This document shows positions 44,550 through 55,126 of a DNA stretch of 64,000 nucleotides, piece by piece. The DNA is from Coccinella septempunctata (Eukaryota > Arthropoda > Insecta > Coleoptera > Coccinellidae): assembly GCF_907165205.1 (NCBI RefSeq), contig NC_058189.1, positions 39,458,270 through 39,522,269 of the forward strand. Reading direction: 5' to 3'. The position numbers and the translations under genes are program-made. The notes under the pieces are model-generated. The model ran no database searches, was not told the DNA's origin, and was given only the letters and a program-made list of their open reading frames with translations. Position 1 is the first letter of the stretch; each line of letters begins with the position of its first letter.

Positions 44550-47257
44550 TGGCTGACACGACGATAAAGAACAATCTCATAATCGTCTCTTGGAACGTCG
44601 AAGGATTGAGAGCCCGCAGATCAGAATTCGAAGAACTGATTGAAGAGAAGAGACCGGATGTCATAGCTCTCCAAGAAACGAGACTTAACCCCAACGTTCG
44701 GATAGCATTTCCCAATTACAATATTTACAGAAATGATAGACCTAACAGCACAGGTGGCGTTGCTATACTGGCTAGAAGGAATATGGATCACCATTTCGAC
44801 CAAATATTCAATGGACAAGAAGTAGAAGCAATATCGATTATTGTGAATACTAATCGAGGGCAAGTGAAGATTATTTCAACTTATAAATCACCGGATAAGG
44901 ACATGCTGGAAGAGGATCTAAAAATGCTACTAGAAGGAAGACACCCGAAAATCATAATTGGTGATCTTAACTGCAAATCGCAGGAATGGAATAGTAGAGT
45001 GGAAAATACCAACGGGAGAAGACTGAAGATTTATGCTGAAAAACTTGATGCAGTTGTAATAGGACCTGATATACCGACCTACATACCAAGAGTAAATGGA
45101 CTACCCGATGTACTGGACATTGTCGTAATGAAAGACATCACTGAAGAAATCAGCATTGATACAATAGAAGACGGAACTTCAGACCACAATCCCATAGAAT
45201 TCATAGTGGGACATGGCCCAAGAAACGAAGAAGAGACACAAACCAAGGATCGCACAGACTGGGAGAAATATAAGAATTTACTTCAGGAGAAAATCAGGGA
45301 AATTCCCCAAATAAACACCCAGGATGAATTAGATGAAGCAGTTGAAAAATTGGAAAATCATATAAAAGAAGCCTATGAAGAAAGCACCAAGAGAATAAGG
45401 AAACCAATTCCGAAACATTCACATGGAGATACGCCAAGGGAAATAAAAGAACTTATAAAAAAGAACAGAAGACTCAGGAAAATCTACAGAACAACAAAAA
45501 GAGATGAAGACAAGAAGAAACTGAATAAGCATAGTCAGATATTGAAAAATGCTTTAACAGAACTGCGTAATAACAGATGGCACCAGAGATTAAGGGAACT
45601 GAATACAATAGATCACTCGGCTTGGAAAATGCAAAAACGCTTACGACGAGAACAGACAGTTATACCTCCACTGCATGGAGCAAACGGAATGGTATATACG
45701 AGACTTGAAAAAGCCGAAGCACTTGCCGACACAATTGAGAGAGAAGCCAGAATAAATTACAGAAATGATGATGACAATGAAGATCTAGAAGAAGAAGTGG
45801 AGGCAAACGAAGAACTGATGATGGAACCACCGGAAGCCGAAATCATTCCAAAACCGGCTTCACCAACAGAAATCAAAGAGATCTTAATGAAACTGAAAAA
45901 CCGGAAAGCACCGGGAGAAGATAGGATAACGAATTATATGTTGAAGAAATTGCCTAGAAAAGGAATAGCAGCCTTGACGAATATAACAAACGGAGTGATG
46001 AGGACCGAATACTACCCAAAGAGATGGAAAACTGCAGAAATGATAGTTTTCAACAAGCCAGGAAAGGAACGGAAATTTCCTCAAAATTATAGACCGATCA
46101 GCCTACTATCAGCACTAGGGAAAGTCGTCGAGAGGGTTATCGCCAAAAGGCTGAATGAGGAAACAGAAATGTTGAAGATAATCCCACCCGAACAATTTGG
46201 ATTTAGACGAGAACACTCGACTGAACTCCAATTACTACGGCTCATAGAATACGTCACCGAAGGAATGCAGACAAAACAGGCCACAGGATTAGTTCTGATG
46301 GATATCGAGAGAGCTTTTGATAGAGTATGGCATGAAGGCCTAATCTACAAGATGAAAAAAGCAGGATATTCGACCAAGCTATGCAAGATTATAAGGAACT
46401 ATCTGAGGAATAGAAACTTTTATGTGAAGATAGATGGAGCAACCTCTCAAACCAGACAATTGGAAGCGGGAGTGCCTCAAGGATCGGTACTTGGACCTCT
46501 ACTTTACGTAATATACGTTTATGATATCCCGAAGAATGCTAGGAATATGCTCACCTTGTACGCAGATGACACAGGAATAGCGTTCAGACATCGACGCCCA
46601 GAGATCATACACCGGAGACTGCAGGAAGCCATAGATGAATTACTCAAATGGTGCATCAAATGGAAAATCCAAATCAATGGAAGAAAGACTCAAGCAATAT
46701 TACTGCAAAAGAGAAGATTGAGGATGGAAGAAAACCTTGAAGTTGATGGACAAGAGGTTGAATGGAAAAATGAAGCAACATACCTAGGAGTGACGCTTGA
46801 CAGAGGACTTACATGGAAAAACCACATCAAATGTGCTGTTGGTAAAACAAAAGCCGCAATGAGTAAACTTTATCCACTCATAGGCAGAAGAAGTCATATG
46901 AATAAGAACATCAAGTTGACGATGATTAAAACTATTGCGCGACCACAACTCACATATGGATCGGCGGCATGGGGCTTCGCAGCCAAGACCCACATCAAGA
47001 GAATACAGGCCACTGAGAATAAACTCCTTAGAATGGCGATGGACGTACCCTGGTTTGTTAGGAACAAACAAATCTACAAGGACTTGGAATGGGAACCAGT
47101 TACAGAATTTATGAAGAGAAAGGCGGAAAGGATATTCGACAAAGCCAAACAACATCCAAATGAGGAACTACGAAGATTAGTCGACTACGATCCAACAGAA
47201 GAAGCTAGAAGGTCAAGAACCTACCACCGAAGACCGAGAGATCAGTTAAGGATTTAA
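44549..47257 (+). CDS. Jockey LINE ORF2 protein (AP endonuclease and reverse transcriptase)
   Basis: 902 aa, uninterrupted. Residues ~8-225 are the exonuclease-endonuclease-phosphatase fold with all blocks: IVSWNVEGLRARR, IALQETRL (catalytic Glu), YRNDRPNSTGGVAIL, IGDLNCKSQEWN, and TSDHNPIEF with the catalytic Asp-His. A charged linker precedes the RT (about residues 440-720): RKAPGEDRITNYMLKKL, NYRPISLLSALGKVVER, LVLMDIERAFDRVWHEGL (motif A), AGVPQGSVLGPLLY (motif B), LTLYADDTGIAF (motif C) and TYLGVTLDRGLTW. The C-terminus has the usual jockey YGSAAWGFAA region. The endonuclease nicks DNA and the RT primes there. No lesions were seen, so this copy may be functional. The same protein is broken in the 14.3 kb copy. 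Confidence 0.95.
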   Translation: MADTTIKNNLIIVSWNVEGLRARRSEFEELIEEKRPDVIALQETRLNPNVRIAFPNYNIYRNDRPNSTGGVAILARRNMDHHFDQIFNGQEVEAISIIVNTNRGQVKIISTYKSPDKDMLEEDLKMLLEGRHPKIIIGDLNCKSQEWNSRVENTNGRRLKIYAEKLDAVVIGPDIPTYIPRVNGLPDVLDIVVMKDITEEISIDTIEDGTSDHNPIEFIVGHGPRNEEETQTKDRTDWEKYKNLLQEKIREIPQINTQDELDEAVEKLENHIKEAYEESTKRIRKPIPKHSHGDTPREIKELIKKNRRLRKIYRTTKRDEDKKKLNKHSQILKNALTELRNNRWHQRLRELNTIDHSAWKMQKRLRREQTVIPPLHGANGMVYTRLEKAEALADTIEREARINYRNDDDNEDLEEEVEANEELMMEPPEAEIIPKPASPTEIKEILMKLKNRKAPGEDRITNYMLKKLPRKGIAALTNITNGVMRTEYYPKRWKTAEMIVFNKPGKERKFPQNYRPISLLSALGKVVERVIAKRLNEETEMLKIIPPEQFGFRREHSTELQLLRLIEYVTEGMQTKQATGLVLMDIERAFDRVWHEGLIYKMKKAGYSTKLCKIIRNYLRNRNFYVKIDGATSQTRQLEAGVPQGSVLGPLLYVIYVYDIPKNARNMLTLYADDTGIAFRHRRPEIIHRRLQEAIDELLKWCIKWKIQINGRKTQAILLQKRRLRMEENLEVDGQEVEWKNEATYLGVTLDRGLTWKNHIKCAVGKTKAAMSKLYPLIGRRSHMNKNIKLTMIKTIARPQLTYGSAAWGFAAKTHIKRIQATENKLLRMAMDVPWFVRNKQIYKDLEWEPVTEFMKRKAERIFDKAKQHPNEELRRLVDYDPTEEARRSRTYHRRPRDQLRI

Positions 47258-47503
47258 ATGTAACCAAAGAAGAGCTTAACCTATAAAAGCTATAGGCAGC
47301 ATACAAATATCAACACGACTACGATCGTGTGAGAGTCCAGAAACCATAAGAGTCAACTGGTTAATAGGCAAAATGCCCGGAACCTATGAAGAAGCAGTTA
47401 AGGGTTTTTAGTGGGTCTCGAGCTCAGAGAGTGAGAATCCCCACACTGTTCCCCCTCAGGAGAGGGTGTGTTCGTCTGTTTGCAGATTTTCCCCCTGCTA
47501 CAC

Positions 47504-47536
<33 letters not shown>

Positions 47537-48303
47537 AGGTGATAGTAATTGTGGTTCGAATTATCTGGAATATTGCACATTCTCATAAAGTGGGACAGAT
47601 AATTGAAAAGCTGATGACCGAGAATCCATTCATTCGAAGATACCAGCTAAATCCTAAAACAAGAGATGGAAGCGGTTATCTACTTTTTGTACTGCTCTAT
47701 TTAATTATATACATAAATTTTTTCCAAATTCCTTGGAGAAGTTCAATTCCTCATTTTTGTGATACTTGCTGTTGGGCAGGATGCGTTATTAGGGACTCAA
47801 TAGAAATTTGTTTAATACAAATGATGCTGAAGAGGACAGAAGATACGTTCCTAACTTTGAACAATCAGCTGATGAGAATTCTCGAAGACATTGGAGAAGA
47901 TTCATCTGGCGAAGAAGGAAACGATTTTTTTGAAGAAAATTCAGATGAAGCTTTGGGAATAGCGAATGTTTGCCATGAACATTTTCGATTAGTATCATTG
48001 ATGAAAGATCTTCAAGCTATAGAAACATTCAATGTGGCCCTAAGACTGATTATAAATATAATAGAAGTTGTAAACGTCATCTATACTTTTGTTATAGCTT
48101 TTTTCGAGAGGAAAGAAATATTGTTACATTTTTCCTGGCTCATCTACCAATTTCATCAAAATTTTTATATTATTCATATGTGGGATTCTCTTGCAACAAA
48201 GGTATGTTTCTGTTTCTCCTATGTTAAGATAGGACCATACCTTTCAATTCAAGTTGAACATCTCTGATGATGATCGATTCTGTTTATGTTATAATCGATC
48301 GAT

Positions 48304-48401
48304 AATAACTACTTGTAATAACATTTTAGTTGATTGCTCATAATGAAAACCAAATGAACTGAATGACCATCATTGAAAACCACATTCTAATCTTCTCAGT
48401 C
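48304..48401 (+). promoter_or_regulatory. Conserved Gr upstream box and initiator, unit C
   Basis: ATAACTACTTGTAATAACAT then TTTAGTTGATTGCTC, followed 45-50 bp later by TCAGTCTTTCTTG. TCAGTC (48396-48401) matches the arthropod initiator TCAKTY and would give a 5' leader of only 29 nt before the ATG at 48427. Confidence 0.6.
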
Positions 48402-48426
48402 TTTCTTGTACATTGCATCTTTCCAA

Positions 48427-49371
48427 ATGTTTGAAACCAATTCTTTTCTTCCTTTACCTCAATGGTGCTTTTGGCTCCAAGCCATAAATGGAAATTTCTT
48501 CTGCACAAATGAGAGAATCAATTATTGGAAAATGTGTCTGATGCTGATTGGTGTCTTAATCAATATTTCGGCATATGTCGGATGGCTAATTTTTGTCCTT
48601 CAATCAGGTCCTAGACTGTTTTCGAACAAAGATAACACTGAGTTGTGCGAAACTTTTTTGATGGATGAAATGCGTATTATTGTATTGACCGTCTGTCGAT
48701 CACTGGGGTTGATGGTGATTTTAGCTCGAATTATCTGGAATATTGCACATTCTTATAAGGTTGGGGAAATGATTGAAAGAATCATGACCGAGAATCCATT
48801 GATTCGAAGGTACCAAATGAATCCTAATAACAGGAGTGGAAGCCCTTTTCTTTTTTACGTAATCTTCTATATAATCATATACATAAACTTTTTCGAAATT
48901 CCTTGGAGAAGTTCAATTGCATATTTTTGTGATACTTGCTGTTGGACGACAGGCGTTATGAGAGACTCTATAGAAATTTGTCTGATACGAACTCTGCTGA
49001 AAAGGACGGAAGATGCGTTCCTCAATTTAAACGACCAGTTGATAGGAATTCTCGAAAATATTGAAAAAGGTTCACCTGGTGAAGAAGGAAACGATTTTAT
49101 TGAGGACAATTCAGATGAATTTTTGGGAATAGCGAACGTTTGCTATGTACATTGTCGATTAGTATCGTTGATAAAAGATCTTCAAGCTATAGAAACATTC
49201 AATGTGGCCTTAAGACTGGTTATAAATATAACAGAAGTTGTGAACGTTTTGTATACCTTTATTATAGCTTTTTTCGAGAGAAGAGAAATATTGTTACATT
49301 TTTCCTGGCTCATCTACCAGTTCCATCAAGATTTTTATATTATTTATATGTGGGATTCTCTTGCAACAAAG
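48427..49371 (+). CDS. Gustatory receptor, long-exon unit C, open N-terminal exon (315 codons)
   Basis: This one exon encodes TM1-TM6 of a seven-transmembrane insect Gr without any lesion. It starts at ATG 48427 (MFETNSFLPLPQWCFWLQAI), chosen because the initiator-like TCAGTC lies 29 nt upstream and units A and D start at the same place. Landmarks are NISAYVGWLIFVLQ (TM), MRIIVLTVCRSLGLMVILAR (TM), FLFYVIFYIIIYINFFEIPW (TM4), an acidic loop (EEGNDFIEDNSDE), and YVHCRLVSLIKDLQAIETFN, the conserved loop before TM5. It ends ...WDSLATK at a phase-0 donor AAAG-GTATGT (49372). The TM7 exon with TYxxxxxQ is not found in the 590 bp before the Penelope element. It may use the exons at 61850 and 62676 (same phase) or may have lost its own. 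Taste-neuron ion-channel function is inferred from the family. Confidence 0.75.
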
Positions 49372-49954
49372 GTATGTTTTTGTTTCTGATATCCAAATAA
49401 ATCAATTTTTTCCGAAAATTGGTAATGTGTACGATTCTATTCCTTTCGTCTCCAAGGCGAATATTTGAAATTGGCATTCTTCCTCTTTTTACCAGTTTTC
49501 CTTCTTTAAGTCGAAAGGGATTGGAAAAACTTGAGATTATTTATTTTTGAGAACTTTCATGGATTTAACACATTTGATATATTTTATTCGATGAATAGCT
49601 AAGTTGATCAATGCCCTATTTTTTCTACAACTCATACTCTGCACATTGTTCCAAGAATAATGGATCATTCTCCAACACCTCATAAACGAAATATTGTATT
49701 CTCTAAAAAATTCTATCCTTTGTAGAAAGAGAATGTTAGTTTTTTCCTCGTTACCGATCTTTTCATTGCCTTTCCACTTATTTTGAGTTTCTCCTTGATA
49801 ACTCTGAAAGTTTCCAATTCAGGTAAGAGGTCGTTTTAGGCCTCCCCTCTTTTACTGCGTAGAACTTATTGAAATTTTTTAAAATTTATGTTCTAATTTG
49901 AAATGAAGGATATATTCACGGCCTTCTGTTTATATTTGAAATTAAGAGTAAAAT
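49372..49954. other. 3' flank of Gr unit C, paralogous to 56073-56560
   Basis: This matches the 3' flank of unit D (TTGAGATTATTTATT, GAGAACTTTCATGGATTTAA, ATGGATCATTCTCCAACACC), showing that units C and D arose by tandem duplication including at least 400 bp downstream. No C-terminal Gr exon is found in either flank. Confidence 0.7.
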
Positions 49955-50002
49955 TGATGGGATGAGGCCCTAAAGAAGGACAATCAATTCGATACCACGC
50001 CG

Positions 50003-50032
50003 ACGTTTCGGTTTATTTAAAACCTACCTCAG
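50003..50032 (-). ncRNA. Hammerhead-like motif at Penelope 3' end
   Basis: On the minus strand: CTGAGGTA, then a 5-bp stem GGTTT/AAACC with loop TAAAT, then GAAACGTCGGCG. The architecture equals that at 10881-10915, but the core reads CUGAGGU rather than CUGANGA, so cleavage activity is doubtful. Such motifs are known in Penelope-like elements. Confidence 0.45.
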
Positions 50033-50447
50033 GGCTCTGGAAGAGCGATACAAAATTCACATTAATTGAGGAGCTATTATTGTTTTGTCTTGAGTTGAAC
50101 AAGACAACATAATATGATACAAACCAACAAGAGTCACAACATTACAGTTAATAACAACAACTATCAAAATAGAAGGCAGATTTGTGCAATTTCTGAGGGT
50201 GTGAGAGAACAATTCACAAAATAAAAAAAAAACAATCATTAAATAAAACCATAAAAAACACTCTTTTAACATGAAATTACTTACAATATCAACTCGGTCC
50301 CTTGTCAACTTCAAATAAAAATTCCAATAACTCAAGCAATTCAGAAACTGAGCTATACATTTATTTCTTCTTATATAAACAAAAAGAATCAACATGCCAA
50401 GCGTAATATGAACCATCCGTCCAGGTGTCAACCGAAAACACAGATAC

Positions 50448-52685
50448 TTAACATGATATGAAACAAAGAACAAGGACAAGAATGGTCATCGAAATAGAAA
50501 TGATGTACCTTTTTATTCTCTTCATTTTCTTTACCAAACTATAATATGCGGTGTTTAGCTGCTCTATATCAGTCCTCTTATTTATGGAGTTGGGTTCTTG
50601 GACAATAGAGATCATTTCGTGAATTAATCTCTTTTTTAAAATACTCTGCTGTCCAAGAACCGTCACATTATCAAAGTCAAAGGTATGCAACTCTTTAAGG
50701 GAGTGTTCTGCTAAGGCAGTATTGTTATCCTTCTTTTTTATCGGGTTGTGGATATTGATACTATCTCTTCGATGTTCGGATAGCCTTGTTTCAAGATATC
50801 TACCAGTCTGTCCGATATAAGAGCTCACACAGTCTTGGCAGTTTATCTTATAGATAACATTCGAAAGTAGTAATTTGGGTGTAGTAGATTTCAACCTCGA
50901 AAAAAATTTCTTTAACGTGTTAGAGGGTTTGTATGTGACACTGACACCTGTCGATCCAAGCATCGATTTGACTCTCTCAGACAGACCTTTAATATATGGT
51001 ATCACGAAAAATTTTTTAGTGCTGTTATTGTCACAATTATTCGTTGTTCCGTGATCATTATCATCATATAGAACTCTTTTGATAATCGTTAAATGATAGT
51101 AGTTGTTCTTCAATAGGTAGGTTTTAATTTTCTCTAAATTCCCACAATGAAACATCTCGTCAGACAAAGAAGTAGCCCTGTATTTGAGATTCTTAATAAT
51201 GTTGATCTTATGTGACAAATGGTGAAATGAATTAAAATTGAGAAATTTCTCGGAAAACGAAGGCTTATGGTACCAGTCAGTTTTAATGACATTGTCTGAT
51301 TTTATAACTAATATGTCTAAAAATGGTAGTTTGTTATCAATTTCCACTTCAACAGTGAACTGTAGTCGTGGATGAAAAGAGTTGAAAGTACTAAACATAA
51401 CATCTACTCCATCCGATGGAATGGATGCAAAAATGTCGTCAACATATCTACGAATTAGAGGAACTCTGAAAGGTACCTTATTGAGAGCAAACTTCTGTAA
51501 TTTGGCCATAACAATGTCAGAAACAATTGGGGCCAAACAATTACCCATCCCCAAACCAAATATCTGTCTGTAGTATTCACCATCAAAAACGAAGAAACTG
51601 TTATCAACACAATACCTAAACAACTCTAAGAATTCAGTAGGTGAGAGTGTAGTGTGTGGTTGAATCTTTTCATAATCTGTTCGAATGATATCGCATGCAA
51701 GTTCAACTGGTATGTTTGTGAAAAGCGAAGTGGCATCCAAAGAAACAAGTATGTAATTATCCGGTAATGTGACATTTTTAACACTGCCAACGAACTGAAA
51801 AGAATTCTGTACAAACTTGTCATTACGTTCGAAAACATGAGTCAGAAGTCGAGCCAAAAATTTGCTCAGGTTGTACAGGGGACTTCCTACATAGCTTACT
51901 ATCGGTCTAAGAGGGACGTCATCCTTGTGAATTTTCGGCAAAAAATTCACTTTTGGACAGACACCACTAGAACAACACAAATATCTCCTAGTAGAATCAT
52001 CAATATGCCCTTGCTTATATAGTTGAGTAACTATTTTATTAAATTTATTCTGAACAGACTTTGTTGGATCTGACGACAACCTTGCATAAGTATTTTCATC
52101 ATTAAGAGCCAGACTGGCTTTTTAATCATATTATTCTCTCAACATGGCTACCGTTGAATTACCTTTATCAGCCCTGGTGATCGAAATTTCTTCATGACTT
52201 CTTAAAAAATTTATAGTCTTCTTTATGTAGTCAAAGACAGAATTATCATTGCTGTGATTGAATGGTGCATCATTAATATAGTTTGTACAAAGATTAATAA
52301 ATCTGTTACGTCTTTCAATGATTTCACTCTCATCTTCATAAAAAGACAAAATATACTCAGTATCGATCAAAAGTTGTTCAAGGGGCGGTGGCTGATTTTT
52401 GTTATAGGGTAAGTTGTATTCTTCACCCAAACTCAATAGATACTGAACCTCAGATGGAATATCGGTTTCAGTGAGATTCACAAACCAACCGTTGTGTATT
52501 TCAGGAGTTGGACTGAGTGACAGTTGTGCTGACTTCAGTGACAAAAACTTCCGTTTTTGTATTCTACTAATTTTAGAAAATTCGCGAAAGTAAAAAATTT
52601 TTTGACGATTTGAAAATTCTTCATATAAATCAGATGGAATTATTTCCGATAATTTTGAAAGAACTCGTTGTAAATCTCTACTCAA
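50448..52685 (-). pseudogene. Penelope-like RT plus GIY-YIG endonuclease, two nonsense codons
   Basis: The ATG at 52683-52685 opens MSRDLQRVLSKLSEIIPSDL and runs to ADKGNSTVAMLRE. Two in-frame TAA codons (52128-52130 and 52119-52121) interrupt it before the same frame continues as LALNDENTYARL to 50448. RT landmarks are FLPKIHKDDVPLRPIVSYVG, LVSLDATSLFTNIPVEL (motif A), GLGMGNCLAPIVSDIVMAKL (motif B) and RRYVDDIFASIPSD (motif C). The C-terminal GIY-YIG nuclease reads VIYKINCQDCVSSYIGQTGR, then YLETRLSEHRRD. Combined length is near 745 codons, in the family range. The enzyme would nick DNA and prime reverse transcription. With only two stops and otherwise clean reading, this copy died fairly recently. 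Confidence 0.9.
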
Positions 52686-52690
52686 CTAAC

Positions 52691-52975
52691 CAACCTTCCA
52701 ATGTACATAATCTATCTCCACCCTCAGCATTTTAAGTTTGAATGTATAGACTATACTATTACATCTGTTTACAAACGGGTTTTTTGAGTCTAACATTATT
52801 GGTAATATTGTCTTTGAAACTTGTTGTATATAATTGGGAAATACATTCTGATTCTTACAGGTCAGCAGAAACTTCTAATGATTCGAGTAGTGTGCCATCT
52901 TCTTGTTGAGACTTTGACAAGTTTTCAGGTCCCTCACAGTTTCAGAACCAAAAGTTTCTCTTAGTTGGTCGAAGA
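52691..52975. other. Spacer between head-to-head Penelope copies
   Basis: AT-rich DNA between the 5' end of copy 1 and the start of the inverted partial copy 2. It may be Penelope 5' sequence. No feature recognised. Confidence 0.4.
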
Positions 52976-54028
52976 AACCTAACTATTGAAGAACAACTAT
53001 CCTTTAACGATTATCAAAAGAGTTCTATATGATGATAATGATCACGGAACAACGAATAATTGTGACAATAACAGCACTAAAAAATTTTGCATGATACCAT
53101 ATATTAAAGGTCTGTCTGAGAGAGTCAAATCGATGCTTGGATCGACAGGTGTCAGTGTCACATACAAACCCTCTAACACGTTAAAGAAATTTTTTTCGAG
53201 GTTGAAATCTACTACACCCAAATTACTACTTTCGAATGTTATCTATAAGATAAATTGCCAAGACTGTGTGAGCTCTTATATCGGACAGACTGGTAGATAT
53301 CTTGAAACAAGGCTATCCGAACATCGAAGAGATAGTATCAATATCCACAACCCGATAAAAATGAAGGATAACAATACTGCCTTAGCAGAACACTCCCTTA
53401 AAGAGTTGCATACCTTTGACTTTGATAATGTGACGGTTCTTGGACAGCAGAGTATTTTAAAAAAGAGATTAATTCACGAAATGATCTCTATTGTCCAAGA
53501 ACCCAACTCCATTAATAAGAGGACTGATATAGAGCAGCTAAACTCCGCATATTATAGTTTGGTAAAGAAAATGAAGAGAATAAAAAGGTAAATCATTTCT
53601 ATTTCGATGACCATTCTTGTCCTTGTTCTTTGTTTCATATCATGTTAAGTATCTGTGTTTTCGGTTGACACCTGGACGGATGGTTCATATTACGCTTGGC
53701 ATGTTGATTCTTTTTGTTTATATACGAAGAAATAAATGTATCGCTTAGTTTCTGAATTGCTTGAGTTATTGGAATTTTTATTTGAATTTGACAAGGGACC
53801 GAGTTGATATTGTAAGTAATTTCATTTTGAAAAAGTGTTTTTTATGTGTTTATTTAATGATTTTTTTTTTCATTTTGTGAATTGTTCTCTCACACCCTCA
53901 GAAATCGCACAAATCTGCCTTCTATTTTAATAGTTGTTGTTATTAACTGTGTTGTGACTCTTGTTGGTTTGTATCATATTATGTTGTCTTGTTCAACTCA
54001 AGACAAAACAATAATAGCTCCTCAACTA
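52976..54028 (+). pseudogene. Penelope-like element, copy 2 (5'-truncated, inverted)
   Basis: From AAACCTAACTATTGAAGAAC the sequence is the reverse complement of 50072-51125 of copy 1 at high identity. It encodes only the region after the RT palm and the GIY-YIG domain (VIYKINCQDCVSSYIGQTGR, TRLSEHRRDSINIHNP) to AAAAGGTAA at 53591. It stays open for 202 codons but has no RT. Beyond the stop it continues through the 3' UTR to CAATAATAGCTCCTCAACTAA and then diverges before the hammerhead-like end. Head-to-head partial copies are typical of Penelope insertion. Confidence 0.85.
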
Positions 54029-54999
54029 ATTCGACATCTTGTTTTGATTTATCCAAACTGTTGATCTTCTTATAAACACCCCGTACATTCTAAGTTTTTC
54101 CGAAGCTTTTCTTCAAAAATATTAAAACAAGCGTAACTTTTCATTTTTACCACTTCTTTCATGAAAATCTCAATAGAAAAAAATTAATAAACTTTTGGGT
54201 TTCACCCAAGTTGTGATATACACTTTTAGAATTGCCACGCATTCAGCTATCTAAAAATGCTATGATATACTGGGTGTGCCATTTGAAATAAGAAAGTAGT
54301 ATGTTATTGCCCATTCCAAAGATTGCCTTGAAAAAAATTACCTTTTGTGGTCGAGATGCTGTGAGATTAGAAGTGATATTTTGAGAAAATCTCCTGATCT
54401 GTGTGTTTGGCCGAGTCGACGGAGGTTTGACAGGTTCTTGTTCCATCAAGGTACATCCTCATTTGTTCGAGCTTTTGAGAATGGACAATGATGAGAGAGG
54501 CCTCCAATGTTGCCACACGAAACTTTTCAACTAACGATGATCAGAATTAGATTAAAAAATGAACGAAAATCGGTCAATTCGAAATTTCACAAATTATCAG
54601 AATAAACCATAGAATTCATGGGTTTCGGCCAACTTTACCATATTTGACTAAATTTGTTGATAAGCGAAGTCCTTCAGAAAACATGAGTTTTCTGAAAGAA
54701 AGAGGAGGACTATGCATTTATGATTGAAAAATGAACAATGATGCGTCGTTTTCGCATCTTTCGAGGTTTTTTACGATTCTAACGCACTTATCGCATTTTT
54801 GTATATGTATTATGTACCTATTTCGTCAATTTGACGAGTAGCATTCATTGAAAAGTTTCTATAAATAAAAATATATCTATTCATATGATAGATCTACCGT
54901 CTAACTAGATTTTCCCTTTTTCTTCTATATTAAGATATGACTATACCTTTTAATTCTAGTTGAACATCTCTGATGTTCTGTTTATATTATACTTGATCG
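54029..54999. other. No gene recognised
   Basis: AT-rich spacer. From about 54890 the sequence becomes the upstream flank of Gr unit D, which resembles the flank of unit C (TTGAACATCTCTGATG). Earlier parts have no assignable motif. Confidence 0.5.
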
Positions 55000-55100
55000 A
55001 TAATGACTACTTGTAATAACATTTTAGTTGATTGCTCATAATGAGAACCAAATGGAATTGAAATAAACATCATTAAAAAACACACACTGATCTTCTCAGT
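55000..55100 (+). promoter_or_regulatory. Conserved Gr upstream box and initiator, unit D
   Basis: TAATGACTACTTGTAATAAC then ATTTTAGTTGATTGCTC (to about 55038), and TCAGTCTTTCTTG near 55097. Nearly identical to the unit C block. Confidence 0.6.
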
Positions 55101-55126
55101 CTTTCTTGAACATTACATCTTTCCAA

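Larger units (their letters stand above)
42717..47534 (+). mobile_element. Full-length jockey-clade LINE with 10-bp TSD and poly-A
   Basis: TGAGGTGATA stands at 42707-42716 and again at 47535-47544, a perfect target duplication. Between them lie a 438-bp 5' UTR, two intact overlapping ORFs (44549 is shared by the stop and the start, TAATG), a 3' UTR with the hairpin CCCTC-AGGA-GAGGG (47453-47466), and 30 uninterrupted A residues (47505-47534). All features are those of a recent, possibly competent insertion. It has landed inside Gr unit B. A truncated relative lies at 14258-15445. Confidence 0.95.
42499..48201 (+). pseudogene. Gustatory receptor, long-exon unit B, split by a jockey LINE
   Basis: The left part is 42499-42706 and the right part 47545-48201, on either side of a full-length jockey insertion. 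At the position of the paralogues' start codon the sequence is ATA (42499-42501); the next in-frame ATG is 42514. One extra base in the T-run near 42540 shifts the frame. About 100 bp around SGPRLFSNKDN is deleted, so VIHA runs into RSL-like codons. The right part is fully open: VRIIWNIAHSHKVGQIIEKL, ENPFIRRYQLNPKT, IPWRSSIPHFCDTCCW, RLVSLMKDLQAIETFNVALR, LIYQFHQNFYIIHMWDSLAT, ending K at the donor AAAG-GTATGT (48202). Multiple lesions besides the insertion make this a pseudogene. Confidence 0.85.
49955..52690 (-). mobile_element. Penelope-like element, copy 1 (nearly full, minus strand)
   Basis: One coding frame runs right to left and encodes an RT followed by a GIY-YIG endonuclease, the signature of Penelope-like elements. 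The 3' end (about 49955-50060) carries a hammerhead-like CTGAGGT ... GAAACGTCGG motif. No LTR-like terminal repeat was confirmed. A partial inverted copy lies immediately upstream at 52976-54028. Confidence 0.85.

Noticed and set aside
47386..48267. A 293-codon open frame joining the jockey 3' UTR, its poly-A (read as poly-Lys) and Gr sequence
   Set aside because: It crosses the LINE poly-A and the target duplication; the start lies in LINE UTR. It is an accidental fusion of transposon tail and receptor pseudogene, not a gene.
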